Of a DNA stretch of 64,000 nt, positions 1 to 9,862 are shown one piece after another. Positions within the stretch are counted from its first letter, which is position 1. Each line of letters opens with the position of its first letter. The notes under the pieces were generated by a model, which did not search any database, was not told the origin of the DNA, and saw only the letters and a list, made by a program, of their open reading frames with translations. Both the position numbers and the translations under genes were made by a program. The DNA lies in assembly GCF_021502655.1 (NCBI RefSeq), contig NZ_JAKFFT010000005.1:1-64000 (forward strand). Direction: 5' to 3'. The DNA comes from Dyadobacter sp. CY347. GTDB lineage: Bacteria; Bacteroidota; Bacteroidia; Cytophagales; Spirosomataceae.

Positions 1-72
1 ATTTTCTGTTGCCCTTGTTGGCGTTTATCTCTCTCACCATTATAGCCCCCCGCCCCTCGACCCATTCAATTG

Positions 73-92
73 CAGCGGGTTTTAACCCGCTG
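73..92. terminator. Weak hairpin after the efflux operon
   Basis: A nine-base inverted repeat (CAGCGGGTT at 73-81, AACCCGCTG at 84-92) lies just beyond the stop of the outer-membrane factor. No T-run follows on the minus strand, so it may be an mRNA 3' end structure rather than a working intrinsic terminator. Confidence 0.3.
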
Positions 93-101
93 ATAATAAG
101 A

Positions 102-1544
102 TCAATTCCAGCCGCCGCCTAGTGCGCGGTAGATGTTCACTGTTGCATTGATCTGCTGCATTTTGGTTTCGATCAGATCAAACCTTGATTCCAATGCTTC
201 GCGTTGGGTTAACAGCACTTCGACATAATCTGCTCTTGCTGAGGTGAAAAGGCGGTTTGCAATGTTGGTTGACTCGGTTAAAGCGGCTACTTCCTGGGAT
301 TTGGTTGCGTAGCTTTGTTCCAGATTGCTGATGTTGGACAGCTGATTCACCACTTCAATGTATGCATTCAAAACCGTGCGCTCGTAATTGTAAATGGCTT
401 GGACTTGTCGTGCGTTGGCGCTCTTGTAAGTAGCCTGGATCGCGTTTTTGTTGATCAGCGGGCCAGCCAGATCGGCTACCAATGTCGACATCAGTGATTT
501 GGGAACATTACCCAGATATATCGGATTGAAGGCTTGCAGCCCTACGGCTGCGTTCAGTCCTAATGAAGGATAAAAATTCGCCCTGGCAACTAATACGTCC
601 AGCTTTGAAGCTTCCAGATCCTGCTCCGCCTGTCTTACATCTGGACGGTTTTGCATCAGTTGGGAAGGGATTCCGGCATGAATAACGGCTGGCAGGCTGT
701 TCTCGAAATTCTGTGCATTTCTTAAAACAGGCTGCGGATATCTTCCCAAAAGAAAGTTGATCCGGTTTTCCGTTTCTACAATGCGCTGACGGATGGCGTA
801 CTGGCGGTTTTGCGTGTTCAAAACCTGCGCTTCAAACCTACGCACAGCGAGCTCTGTTACGCGCGTCGCTTCTTTCTGCATTTTTACAATTCTCAATGCA
901 TTGTTCTGGATTTCAATGTTTTGATTTACAATGCTTAGCTGCGTATCCAGTGCCAGAAGTTCATAATAGGAATTGGCGATCTCCGAGACAATGTTGGTCA
1001 TCATAAAGTTCTTGCCTTCTACCGAAGACAAATAACGGTTGACGGCAGCCTTTTTTGCATTGCGTAGCTTGTGCCAGATATCCACTTCCCAGCGCGCATA
1101 AGCGGCCACAACGAAGTCGGGCAACGGCTCAGGCGTTTCTCTTCCGGGTTTAATTTCCGTGGTGGCTTCACTGGAACCCACTTGCGTGTAGCGGCCTGCT
1201 TTTTCAATGCCGGCGCCGCCTCTTAACCCTACGAAAGGCAGATATTCCCCTTTTCGGGCACGGATCTCATTGCGGGAGATTTCAATTTCCTGCAAAGTAA
1301 TGTTCAGCTCCTGGTTGTTATTTAAAGCCGTGTCGATCAGGGCAGCCAGCTGCGGATCTGTGAAATAATCCTTCCATCTCATCCTGCCCACATTGCTTGT
1401 GGAATCAGCTGCCTGCCCGTTATAGGCAGCTGATAATGTTTTGTTAGGAGATCGCTGCACCTGTGAAGGGGCGTTGCAGGCGGTGTAGGTGAGGGCACTT
1501 AAAGTGATCCCCACCCACGTCAATATTCTTTTATTGCTCATCAT
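102..1544 (-). CDS. RND efflux outer-membrane factor (TolC/OprM family lipoprotein)
   Basis: This is the outer-membrane channel of a tripartite RND pump and would export drugs or toxic metabolites across the envelope. The product is about 480 residues, normal for the NodT/OprM group. It has a short signal ending in a lipobox-like TYTAC, then two outer-membrane-efflux repeats rich in coiled coil (for example the MQNRPDVRQAEQDLEAS stretch, typical of the second repeat). An open frame reaches 1589, but the ATG pair at 1544/1541 directly precedes the signal peptide and gives a 14-base overlap with the end of the pump gene, so that start is preferred. It is the last gene of the adaptor-pump-channel operon. 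Family assignment is firm; the substrate is unknown. Confidence 0.93.
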   Translation of the reverse strand: MMSNKRILTWVGITLSALTYTACNAPSQVQRSPNKTLSAAYNGQAADSTSNVGRMRWKDYFTDPQLAALIDTALNNNQELNITLQEIEISRNEIRARKGEYLPFVGLRGGAGIEKAGRYTQVGSSEATTEIKPGRETPEPLPDFVVAAYARWEVDIWHKLRNAKKAAVNRYLSSVEGKNFMMTNIVSEIANSYYELLALDTQLSIVNQNIEIQNNALRIVKMQKEATRVTELAVRRFEAQVLNTQNRQYAIRQRIVETENRINFLLGRYPQPVLRNAQNFENSLPAVIHAGIPSQLMQNRPDVRQAEQDLEASKLDVLVARANFYPSLGLNAAVGLQAFNPIYLGNVPKSLMSTLVADLAGPLINKNAIQATYKSANARQVQAIYNYERTVLNAYIEVVNQLSNISNLEQSYATKSQEVAALTESTNIANRLFTSARADYVEVLLTQREALESRFDLIETKMQQINATVNIYRALGGGWN

Positions 1545-4500
1545 TTTGAGTTTCTTGAGTTTGAGGGAAAATGTCGACAGCGTGGACAAACTGTTCGGTC
1601 AGCGAGCCGTCTTCCTCGTCTTTGATCATTTTTCTGCCATCAGCCAGTGTGCCGAAGATGTAGTACAATCCCGGGATGATAATGACCCCGAAAATGGTTC
1701 CGAAAAGCATCCCGCCCATGGCTGATGCACCAATCGTGCGGTTACCAATAGCACCGGCACCTGTGGCGATGATCAGAGGGATCAAACCGGCAACAAATGC
1801 GAAAGATGTCATTAAAATAGGACGGAAACGAACCCGGGCGCCTTCGATAGCAGCATTCAGGATTGTTTCTCCCTGCGACCGCTTCTGGACGGCAAACTCG
1901 ACGATCAGCACGGCGTTTTTACCTAACAACCCGACGAGCATGATCAAACCGATCTGCGCATAAATGTTGTTTTCCAAGCCCATCAATTTGAGCAAAAGGA
2001 AAGAACCAAACACCCCGACCGGCAGAGACAGCACAACCGCAAATGGAATAATAAAGCTTTCATACTGCGCAGCTAACACGAAGTAAACGAAGGCTAAAAC
2101 GATCGCAAATACAACCAGCGACTCATTCCCACGGATCGATTCGTCATAAGAAAGACCTTCAAAAGCGATGTCATATCCTTGCGGCAATGTTTTGGCTGCA
2201 ACCTCGCGGATAGCGCCAATGGCATCCGCTGTGGTATAACCCTTGGCCGGAAGACCCTGGATTGCAGCGGAATTATAGAGGTTGAAACGCGTGATCTCGT
2301 TCGGGCCCTGACCTTTTTTCAATGTCATGAATGAAGAGTAAGGCACCATTTCACCCGCGTCATTTTTCACAAACAATTTCAAAAGATCGGATGGAAGTCT
2401 TCTGAAACTTGGGTCAGACTGCACGTACACTTTAAAGAACTGATTGAACCTGGTAAAGCCCTGTTCGTATGTACTACCGATCATAATGTTCAGGTTGTCC
2501 ATTGCTTTCCCGATCGACACGCCTTTTTGCATGGCAAGCTGGTTATCGATCTGCAATTCATACTGCGGATAGTTCGCGGCGAAGAAGGTGAACAAGCCCG
2601 TAAGCTCAGGACGTTTCGCCAGGTCTTCCATGAATTTTTTATTGATCTTATCAAACTCTGCGTAATCCGTGTCAGAAGTTTTATCCAAAAGACGCATCGA
2701 GAAACCGCCTGATGTACCAAAACCCGGGATCGCTGGTGGTTCGAAGAATTCAACGACCGCACCGAGGCCTCTTGTTTCAGCTTCCAATTCTTCCATGATC
2801 TCTTTCACATTCTGCTTGCGGTCGTGCCATGGTTTTAAGTTGATCAAACAAGTTCCTGCATTGGAACCGCGACCTTCCGTCATGATCTCATAACCTGCCA
2901 ATGATGAAACGGACTCAATTCCTTCCACTTCTTCGCATATCTTTTGAAGACGGCGTGACACTTCATTAGTCTTTTCAAGCGTAGATCCCGGAGGGGTTTG
3001 AATGATCGCGTAGATCGTGCTCTGGTCTTCATTTGGAATAAAACCTGCGGGCAAAATTTTGTTTACAAAAACAATCCCTGCACAAAATCCGAGTAATACG
3101 ACCCAAGTCACAACCCTGCGGCTAACGATGCGTTTCAGCAGGCTCACATATCTTCCTGTGAGTTTGTCAAAAGATCTGTTAAAAGCATCAAGTCCTTTGG
3201 TAAGGAAATTTTTCTTCTTCTCGTGACCGTGGTGGTTTTGAAGCAACATGGCGCACAAAACCGGCGTCAACGTCAAGGCGATAAGGGCCGAAATAACGAT
3301 TGAGCTCGCCATTGTGATGGAAAACTGTCGATAGAATGTTCCGACCGGACCGGACATAAATGAAATCGGAAGGAATACCGAAACCATAACCGCCGTGATC
3401 GCGATAATCGCACCGCTGATCTCACCAAGCACTTTTTTCACTGCATTAAATGGGGAAATCCCCGGCTCTTCCTCAAACTTCGCATGGACGGCCTCGACGA
3501 CGACAATCGCATCATCGACCACAATACCAATCGCAAGAACAAGCGCAAAAAGCGTGATCAGGTTGATCGATAGCCCGAAAGCCTGTATGACAAAGAATGC
3601 CCCGATCAGCGAAACTGGCACGGCCAGGATCGGGATCAATGTAGAGCGCCAGTCGCCCAAAAATATGAACACCACCAAAGCCACGAGAATAAATGCGTCG
3701 CGCAATGTGTCGATAACCTGCTCTATGGAAGCATCCAAAAACTGCGAAACGTCATAACTGATCTTGTAATCCACGCCGGGAGGGAAGGATTCTTTCATCA
3801 CGTCCAGCTTCTTTTTTACCTCTTCAATTACATCACTCGCATTACTTCCATAATTCTGGCGCAATACGATCGCTGCTGACGGATGGCCGTCGAGATTAGA
3901 GTAAATGTCAAAGAATTCAGAACCGAGCTCCACTTTGGCAATGTCACGCAAGTGAACACTTTCACCCTGCGCATTGGCACGGACGATGATGTTTTCGTAT
4001 TCTTCGGGCTTGTCGTAACGGCCTTTGTATGTAAGCACGTATTCCAGCGACTGAGCCGCGATACCGGAGCTTTGTCCGATACGACCCGGACGACCCACGA
4101 TACTTTGTTCGCCCACCGCCTTCATTACTTCCTCGGTAGAAATGTTGTAAGCACGCATACGCTCGGGGTTCAGCCAGAGACGCATGGCATATCTTCTTGA
4201 TCCCAATATTTGTGCTCTCGCAATCCCTTTTGTTCGCTGGATTTCGGGGATCATTTTTACTGTTGCGTAGTTGAACAGGAATTTCTCATCAATGCTTTTA
4301 TCCTTTGAATAAAGGTTGACATACATCAACATACTAGGCTGAACCGGCGAGATAATAACCCCTTCGCGCTGAACAAGTTCCGGCAGAAGCGGCATCACCT
4401 GGTCAACCCTTGTCTTTACCCGGATCACAGCTACGTTCGGGTCGGTGCCAGGCTCGAAGATGATCCTGAGCGTCGCCTCCCCCGCACTCGTTGCATCGGT

Positions 4501-4737
4501 AGCAATGTACCGCATGTCCTGAACCCCGTTAATGGCTTGTTCAAGGGTGATCAATGTTGATTTTACCAATACATCGGCACTCGCGCCAGGGTAGGCGATG
4601 AAGATGTTGACGGTGGTAGGGGCAATGTCCGGGAATTGGGAAATGGGTAATTTCTCAATCGCCAGGATGCCTATAAATACGATCATGATCGAGATCACGA
4701 TTGCAAATACAGGTCTTCTTATGAATTGATTAAACAT
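1531..4737 (-). CDS. RND efflux pump permease (AcrB/MexB, HAE1 family)
   Basis: This is the inner-membrane proton-driven pump, which binds substrate in the periplasm and passes it to the outer-membrane channel. At 1068 residues it is full length. The N terminus FNQFIRRPVFAIVISIMI is the classic first helix. TM4 carries the GIVVDDAIVVVE motif, whose paired Asp residues form the proton relay in AcrB, and a Lys in GLLGKNAVLIVEF matches the TM10 relay lysine. It lies 28 bp after the adaptor and overlaps the channel gene by 14 bp, so the three are co-transcribed and probably translationally coupled. The proton-relay residues look intact. Substrate range cannot be read from sequence. Confidence 0.96.
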   Translation of the reverse strand: MFNQFIRRPVFAIVISIMIVFIGILAIEKLPISQFPDIAPTTVNIFIAYPGASADVLVKSTLITLEQAINGVQDMRYIATDATSAGEATLRIIFEPGTDPNVAVIRVKTRVDQVMPLLPELVQREGVIISPVQPSMLMYVNLYSKDKSIDEKFLFNYATVKMIPEIQRTKGIARAQILGSRRYAMRLWLNPERMRAYNISTEEVMKAVGEQSIVGRPGRIGQSSGIAAQSLEYVLTYKGRYDKPEEYENIIVRANAQGESVHLRDIAKVELGSEFFDIYSNLDGHPSAAIVLRQNYGSNASDVIEEVKKKLDVMKESFPPGVDYKISYDVSQFLDASIEQVIDTLRDAFILVALVVFIFLGDWRSTLIPILAVPVSLIGAFFVIQAFGLSINLITLFALVLAIGIVVDDAIVVVEAVHAKFEEEPGISPFNAVKKVLGEISGAIIAITAVMVSVFLPISFMSGPVGTFYRQFSITMASSIVISALIALTLTPVLCAMLLQNHHGHEKKKNFLTKGLDAFNRSFDKLTGRYVSLLKRIVSRRVVTWVVLLGFCAGIVFVNKILPAGFIPNEDQSTIYAIIQTPPGSTLEKTNEVSRRLQKICEEVEGIESVSSLAGYEIMTEGRGSNAGTCLINLKPWHDRKQNVKEIMEELEAETRGLGAVVEFFEPPAIPGFGTSGGFSMRLLDKTSDTDYAEFDKINKKFMEDLAKRPELTGLFTFFAANYPQYELQIDNQLAMQKGVSIGKAMDNLNIMIGSTYEQGFTRFNQFFKVYVQSDPSFRRLPSDLLKLFVKNDAGEMVPYSSFMTLKKGQGPNEITRFNLYNSAAIQGLPAKGYTTADAIGAIREVAAKTLPQGYDIAFEGLSYDESIRGNESLVVFAIVLAFVYFVLAAQYESFIIPFAVVLSLPVGVFGSFLLLKLMGLENNIYAQIGLIMLVGLLGKNAVLIVEFAVQKRSQGETILNAAIEGARVRFRPILMTSFAFVAGLIPLIIATGAGAIGNRTIGASAMGGMLFGTIFGVIIIPGLYYIFGTLADGRKMIKDEEDGSLTEQFVHAVDIFPQTQETQNDEQ

Positions 4738-4765
4738 GTCTTTTTGTGCTTTTTAAGATACCTGA

Positions 4766-5848
4766 CTATTCGGCGTACAGACTTAAATTGGAGATAACAG
4801 AATCAGGCTTCACAAATGTGGAGTGGATCTTTTCGTTCTCTTTTACCTGACGCAGGCCTTCCAGAAGAATTTTGTCATCCGCTTTCAAACCGGATTTAAC
4901 CACGAAAATGTGCGGAAGCTCAGCCTCGATCTCGATCTCCCTCGAACGGATCTTATTTTCTTTATCCAATACATACACATATTTCTTTTCCAAAACTTCG
5001 AAAGTGGCTTTCTGAGGGATCAGCAGGGCATTTTTCATTGGCACGGTTACCAGGACATTACCCGTTTCGCCGTGTCTCAGAAGTCTTTTTGGATTGGGGA
5101 ATGTGGCACGGAACGCGATGTTACCCGTCTCGTTATTGAAATCTGCCTCAATCGTTTTCACCGAGCCCGTGTAAGGGAACATTTGGTTGTTGGCCATGCG
5201 CAGGTTCACATTCAGCATACCGGCTGTGGCTTCGTTGGCTTTATAATCCAGATATTCTGCTTCGGGAACATTGAAATAAACCCACATTTCGCTGTTGTCG
5301 GATAACGTTGTGAGCAAATCGCCTTCGTCCAGAAGACTTCCGAGCCTTACCTGGAAATGATCCATAATGCCATTGAACGGTGCGCGGATTTCAGTAAAGC
5401 CCAAGTGCGTTGTGGCTAATCCCAGTTCTGCTTTGGCTTTGTCCAATTTGGCTTTGGCAAGTGCCAGCTCGTTTTTGGAAACCACATTGCTGTCGGCCAG
5501 CGACTTGGTGTTCTTGAATTCGATCTCTGCGAAATTGGCTTCCGCCTGAGCTTTTTGCTGTTCAGCCTGATAGAGCATCGGCATGATTTTGAACATTAAC
5601 TGCCCTTTTTTGACAGTTTGTCCTTCGTCCACATAGATATTTTGTAAATAACCTCTTTCCAAAGCGCGCAGCTCAATGTGACTCACTGCGTGTATCTGGC
5701 TTACATATTCCTTTGTGACCAGGGTGTCTTTTTGGAGGGGGCTTGTAACCAGGAACTTTACTTCTTCCTCTTTTTCTTCTTTTTTGGATTCACAACTTGT
5801 ATGGAACATTGTCGCACACAAGCTGAGGACCATGAGAATTCTCTTCAT
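4766..5848 (-). CDS. RND efflux periplasmic adaptor (membrane fusion protein)
   Basis: This adaptor joins the RND pump to the outer-membrane channel. The 360-residue product starts with a hydrophobic signal and a Cys at the end of TMFHTSC, suggesting a lipid anchor. It then shows the usual order of biotinyl-lipoyl half (RGYLQNIYVDEGQTVKKGQ), alpha-helical hairpin rich in Ala/Lys/Glu (about residues 90-140), second lipoyl half (FTEIRAPFNGIMDHF) and beta-barrel domains. It is first in the operon, so its upstream region should hold the operon promoter. No regulator gene lies beside it. The family is certain; the drug specificity is not. Confidence 0.94.
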   Translation of the reverse strand: MKRILMVLSLCATMFHTSCESKKEEKEEEVKFLVTSPLQKDTLVTKEYVSQIHAVSHIELRALERGYLQNIYVDEGQTVKKGQLMFKIMPMLYQAEQQKAQAEANFAEIEFKNTKSLADSNVVSKNELALAKAKLDKAKAELGLATTHLGFTEIRAPFNGIMDHFQVRLGSLLDEGDLLTTLSDNSEMWVYFNVPEAEYLDYKANEATAGMLNVNLRMANNQMFPYTGSVKTIEADFNNETGNIAFRATFPNPKRLLRHGETGNVLVTVPMKNALLIPQKATFEVLEKKYVYVLDKENKIRSREIEIEAELPHIFVVKSGLKADDKILLEGLRQVKENEKIHSTFVKPDSVISNLSLYAE

Positions 5849-6138
5849 GATGTTTTTTTGCTATTTGATAAAATATGGTTTACTGGTTAATGCGGATATT
5901 GAGTAATTCCCCCCGACCGGAAGTATAATATTTGCTGCATAACCCGGGCGGTTACGCATTTGATCATATATTGTTGAGAGCATGATGGCGCGCTTTCTAA
6001 CACATTTTACAGTCACTCTGATCATTTTATGCCGGGGGCTCCGTTTCTGGTAGAATTGGATTTAACTAATACCGGTACAAAAACCGCACATAATCGTTAA
6101 TAGCAAGTTAAAAGCGTGTTAAAAACGCATTAAAAAGC
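5849..6138. other. Intergenic region upstream of the efflux operon
   Basis: About 290 bp with no convincing gene. It must contain the efflux operon promoter on the minus strand, but I see no clear TTG/TAnnTTTG pair. Short ATG-led frames here (for example from 5981) are 20-25 codons long and have no supporting feature. Confidence 0.5.
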
Positions 6139-6171
6139 AAATCAGGGCTCCCGATGTGGAAGCCCTGATTT
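6139..6171 (-). terminator. Intrinsic terminator after the AI-2E-family transporter
   Basis: A perfect 11-base inverted repeat (AAATCAGGGCT at 6139-6149, AGCCCTGATTT at 6161-6171) with an 11-base loop. Read on the minus strand it is followed by a T-rich stretch (TTGCTTTTTAA), as expected for termination of the transporter transcript. Confidence 0.75.
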
Positions 6172-6219
6172 AGAAAAGCAGTATATAATGATGGTAAAAG
6201 ATGCCTTATACAAAGGCTG

Positions 6220-7350
6220 TTACTCCGGGTTGGTAGGTGCCTGATTGATTTTCCAGCGCTTCATCAGGATCTTGCCGGAGTAACGTTTCAAATGGTATTT
6301 TTCCGGTTCGCCGATCAGGAAGCCGTATGCTTTCATGGATGGGATCGCATCAAAAACAACTTTCAGTACCGCTGTGATCGGAATGGCAAGGATTAATCCG
6401 GCCAAGCCAAAGAGCATCCCGCCAAGAAGCAAACTGACCAGCGCCATAAGTGGATTGATACTTACTTTTCCGCCTACAATGTTCGGCGTCAGGAAGTTGC
6501 CTTCTAAAAACTGGACAATCTGAAACCATACGACAACACCAACGGCATACCACGCGCTGTCCTTGGTTGCCAACGCAAACAATGCAGGCAGAATGGAACC
6601 AATTGCAATGCCAATGTATGGCAGTAGCATCAGCAGAGAGGCAAATATCCCGAAAAACCACGCATAAGGAATGCCCATTACAAGCAATCCCACCGTATTC
6701 AGGACTGCTACAATGCCCATCACCGTCACAAGCCCAACGAGGTAACTTTGAACAACATAATAGATTTTGTCAAGCACTTCACTGACCATTTCCTTGGAAG
6801 CGGAAGCAAATGCGTGAAAGAAAAATTCACGGAAGAAATCGCGGTAATATAACAGAAAGAATGTGAACAAAGGCACAATAACAACGCCCGCCAGAATGCC
6901 GCCGACCGATCCGAATGTGGTGCTGAGAATGACCCCTGCATTGCTGACAACACGATTGGAAAATCCGGTGATCTGTTTGGTTATTTCCCCTTCCTCGATC
7001 CCGAACCGCATGGTAACCCACTTCTGGATCGTTTCAAGAATGTGCATAAAACGCACTTGCATGTCAGAACCGTTTGCACCGATAACAATAACCTGATGCA
7101 CAATGAACCAGATCAGCGTGCCGATCAGCACGATCGCGAAGATCACCGAAAGCAGTGATGCCGTGGCGCGGTTCAGTTTGTATTTTTCGAGAAACCGGGT
7201 GACCGGGAATAGTGAAATGGCAAGCAGAATAGAGAAAAGAAGCGGCACAAGAACACTTTGCAGCGAGTAGAGGATAGCAATAATCAAAACAAGGCTCAAC
7301 AGAGATGCCGCGCGATTAATACTTTGTGAGTTGTCGGAAATTCGGATCAT
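6220..7350 (-). CDS. AI-2E family transporter (PerM/YdiK-like membrane protein)
   Basis: This is a polytopic inner-membrane protein of the PF01594 family. Members include the TqsA exporter of autoinducer-2 in E. coli and also Na+/H+ antiporters and permeases of unknown substrate. The 376-residue length is usual. Hydrophobic segments are visible near the N terminus (two close together, SLLSLVLIIAILYSLQSVLVPLLF), in the middle, and in a C-terminal cluster including GLLVMGIPYAWFFGIFASLLMLLPYIG, which resembles the conserved P-x-A-x-x-WG-x-x-A...PY-G region. It appears monocistronic with its own terminator. AI-2 export should not be assumed, because most family members in this phylum are uncharacterised. 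Confidence 0.88.
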   Translation of the reverse strand: MIRISDNSQSINRAASLLSLVLIIAILYSLQSVLVPLLFSILLAISLFPVTRFLEKYKLNRATASLLSVIFAIVLIGTLIWFIVHQVIVIGANGSDMQVRFMHILETIQKWVTMRFGIEEGEITKQITGFSNRVVSNAGVILSTTFGSVGGILAGVVIVPLFTFFLLYYRDFFREFFFHAFASASKEMVSEVLDKIYYVVQSYLVGLVTVMGIVAVLNTVGLLVMGIPYAWFFGIFASLLMLLPYIGIAIGSILPALFALATKDSAWYAVGVVVWFQIVQFLEGNFLTPNIVGGKVSINPLMALVSLLLGGMLFGLAGLILAIPITAVLKVVFDAIPSMKAYGFLIGEPEKYHLKRYSGKILMKRWKINQAPTNPE

Positions 7351-7451
7351 AAATTAGTGGTTAATGAAGAGCACAATGCACTGACATTAATAATATAAAT
7401 ACCATGCCCATTTGGGTTCCCTACCAAAGACGGCCAACCGGATATGAAAAA

Positions 7452-7488
7452 GCGGGTGCATGTTTGCCGATCAGCAACCTGCACCCGC
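7452..7488 (-). terminator. Intrinsic terminator after the sugar dehydrogenase gene
   Basis: Inverted repeat GCGGGTGCA (7452-7460) with TGCACCCGC (7480-7488) and an extra inner TTGC/GCAA stem. On the minus strand the hairpin is followed by TTTTTC. It sits 16 bp after the stop codon at 7505. Confidence 0.75.
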
Positions 7489-7504
7489 CTTTATTTACTA
7501 TTTT

Positions 7505-8740
7505 TTATTTCTTATAAATACGATATAATCTGCCCTGGTCAGTAACAGCGTAAAGTGCACCGTCTTTGCCTTCGGTAATGTCCCGGAAACGCTGTCCTTC
7601 GGAAGCCAGAATCCTTTCTTCACCTACGACTTTGTTGTTTTCAATCACCAGTCGGGCAATGTGCATGCTGCTTAACCCGCCTATGAAAAGGTTGTTTTTC
7701 CATTCAGGAATGCTGTCGCTGCTGTAAAATGTTATGCCGCTGGGCGAAAGGACCGGATCCCAATAGTAAACAGGTTGTTCCATGCCTTCTTTCACCTGGA
7801 TGGAATCACCGACTTTCTTTCCGCTGTATTCGATTCCATAAGTGATGGTAGGCCAGCCGTAGTTTTTGCCCGCCTCGATGCGGTTCAGCTCGTCGCCGCC
7901 TCTCGGCCCGAATTCAACTTCCCAAAGATCGCCCGAGACCGGGTGGAACGCCAGTCCCTGCACATTGCGGTGCCCATATGAATATAGTTCCGGTTTCGCA
8001 CCTGCTTTGCTTTCGAATGGGTTCCCTTTAACCGGTTTCCCATCCTTGGAAATGCGGATCACTTTGCCAAGACTTGAATTTAATTGCTGTGCCTGGGGTC
8101 TGGAAATGGTGTCCGAACGCTCTCCGGTGCTGATGATAAGATCGCCTTGTTTGTCAAATAAGATCCTTCCACCGTAATGCAGGTTGCTTGGGAATGCTGG
8201 TGTGGCGCGGTAAATGACGGTTGCACCTTCAATTTTCTTTTCGTCTGCTGAGAGTTTTCCTTTGGCTACGGAAGTAAGGTTACCGCCAGGCTGTTTTTCT
8301 GCAAATACCCAGTACACCATTCTGTTTTTTTCAAATTCAGGGTCAACGCGGATGCCAAGCAAGCCGCCTTGCCCTTCTGCATTCACTTCCGGAATCCCGG
8401 TGATGGGTGCACTTACTTTGCCATCAGTAGTTGCGATGCGCATTGTGCCCGCTTTTTCTGTGATGATCAAACGTCCGTCCGGCAATGTGGTCACGCCCCA
8501 GGGATTTTTCAGGTCGCTTGTTAAAACTTTGCCTTCGTAAGCCGTGTTAGACTTTACACCGCCAATCCTTGTCTGACCCTCGAAAGAAGGCTTGTAATCC
8601 GAATTGGCTTTTTGGGTTTCCACAGGAGCCGCTGCTGTGCTGTCTTTTTTTGCTGCATCCGACGATTCGGATGTTTTGTTTTGACACGAAGCGATTGCAA
8701 AAGCTGCTCCCGCCAGGGTTAACAGAATACTTTTAGACAT
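7505..8740 (-). CDS. PQQ-dependent sugar dehydrogenase-like lipoprotein (GSDH family)
   Basis: This is a six-bladed beta-propeller of the glucose/sorbosone dehydrogenase family (PF07995), related to the soluble PQQ aldose dehydrogenase and E. coli YliI. The 411-residue product has a lipoprotein signal ending AIASC, a low-complexity linker (about 22-45), then family hallmarks in order: NPWGVTTLPDGRLIITEKAG, GQGGLLGIRVDPEF, LHYGGRILFDKQGDLIISTGER, YSYGHRNVQGLAFHP and a C-terminal DLWEVEFGPRGGDELN block. Such proteins oxidise sugars in the periplasm and pass electrons to quinones or cytochromes when PQQ is present. No pqq biosynthesis genes occur in the window. It is a single-gene unit divergent from the phosphatase. 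Confidence 0.9.
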   Translation of the reverse strand: MSKSILLTLAGAAFAIASCQNKTSESSDAAKKDSTAAAPVETQKANSDYKPSFEGQTRIGGVKSNTAYEGKVLTSDLKNPWGVTTLPDGRLIITEKAGTMRIATTDGKVSAPITGIPEVNAEGQGGLLGIRVDPEFEKNRMVYWVFAEKQPGGNLTSVAKGKLSADEKKIEGATVIYRATPAFPSNLHYGGRILFDKQGDLIISTGERSDTISRPQAQQLNSSLGKVIRISKDGKPVKGNPFESKAGAKPELYSYGHRNVQGLAFHPVSGDLWEVEFGPRGGDELNRIEAGKNYGWPTITYGIEYSGKKVGDSIQVKEGMEQPVYYWDPVLSPSGITFYSSDSIPEWKNNLFIGGLSSMHIARLVIENNKVVGEERILASEGQRFRDITEGKDGALYAVTDQGRLYRIYKK

Positions 8741-8931
8741 TTGTTTTAAGTTAGAGGTTTTTGAAATGAGATTTCAGATCGAACCGACCAGACGCGCCGA
8801 TCTATTGGATAACGGCAAAGATCGATTTTAGGATCAAAATAAAAGAATATCTTTCAAAAAAACAGGAAGCCGATGGCAAATGAGTGACTCAGGAAAAGGG
8901 GTTCTATTTTTACCAATTTATTATTTTCAAT

Positions 8932-9846
8932 GTGAAAAGGGCATTATATATTTTTCTGGTCGGCGTAGCGCTAACAGCTTGTAAGGTCAGCGTTTCAGAA
9001 AATCATGACGGGAAGTCTGCTTACATGGCGACTGTGCAGGGCAGTGATTCGGCAATTTTGTCGAGAAGATACATTCCGTTTAATAAAACACTGAATTTCA
9101 GGGATATCGGTGGTATAAAAACCGAAGATGGGAGAACCGTTCGGTTAGGGAAGATTTACCGTTCGGGAAATTTGGCTGAACTGGAAAATAGCGAGTTCGG
9201 CAAGTTGCACGCCCTGCACATTGCGAGCGTATACGACTTGCGTACGGACCATGAAATCAAGGGAAAGGAAGATCGCCTGCCAGCGGGCGTCCGATATTTT
9301 CACACGCCGACGGTCGAAGACAAGGACGGAGAAATTGCACAGTTGAAAACGAAAGTGATCAATGGTGAAATTTCGGAAAAGCAGGCATTTGACAAAACAG
9401 TCCAGTTTTATGAAGATGCTGTCTCGGTGAATGTCGATGCATTGCGCAACATTATGCATGATATCCTGGAATCTGATTCGACAATCGTATACCATTGTTC
9501 GGCTGGAAAAGACCGGACGGGCATCATTTCGGCATTGATATTATCAATTTTGAAAGTAGACCGAAAAACGATTGTAAACGAATATCTGCTATCCAATTAC
9601 TATCGCCAGGATCGAACCGAAAGTACATTGCGTAAAGCCAGATTAGGCAAAATCATCAAACGAAAAATGGACCTGAAAGCGGTAGAAGTGTTTGTCACAG
9701 TCGATGAGCGCTTTATCAATGCCAGCTTCGAAACCATTGATAAAAAATATGGCGGGATAGAAAAATTTATTCAAAATCAGCTATGCATAGATCCCAAAAC
9801 GAGAACACAACTCATTGAGAAACTGACTTATCGGGAAGGGATTTAG
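8932..9846 (+). CDS. Tyrosine-protein phosphatase, lipoprotein (Y_phosphatase3 family)
   Basis: This is a secreted, lipid-anchored protein phosphatase. The open frame begins at GTG 8884, but a GTG at 8932 places a clean lipoprotein signal (KRALYIFLVGVALTAC) at the N terminus and is preferred, giving about 304 residues. Signatures are FNKTLNFRDIGGI (the N-x-RD-hGG motif of PF13350), IYRSGNLAEL, and the catalytic P-loop HCSAGKDRTG (C-x5-R). The family includes MptpB-like triple-specificity phosphatases acting on phosphotyrosine and phosphoinositides. The gene stands alone. Its substrate is unknown and a lipid or sugar phosphate is possible. Confidence 0.88.
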   Translation: MKRALYIFLVGVALTACKVSVSENHDGKSAYMATVQGSDSAILSRRYIPFNKTLNFRDIGGIKTEDGRTVRLGKIYRSGNLAELENSEFGKLHALHIASVYDLRTDHEIKGKEDRLPAGVRYFHTPTVEDKDGEIAQLKTKVINGEISEKQAFDKTVQFYEDAVSVNVDALRNIMHDILESDSTIVYHCSAGKDRTGIISALILSILKVDRKTIVNEYLLSNYYRQDRTESTLRKARLGKIIKRKMDLKAVEVFVTVDERFINASFETIDKKYGGIEKFIQNQLCIDPKTRTQLIEKLTYREGI

Positions 9847-9862
9847 GGACGTCCGGCAGAGT

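Noticed and set aside
5981..6052. 23-codon plus-strand frame upstream of the efflux operon
   Set aside because: No hydrophobic or conserved pattern, and no promoter or overlap supporting it.
6220..7350. Calling the transporter an autoinducer-2 exporter
   Set aside because: The family name is historical; members have varied substrates and no quorum-sensing gene is nearby.
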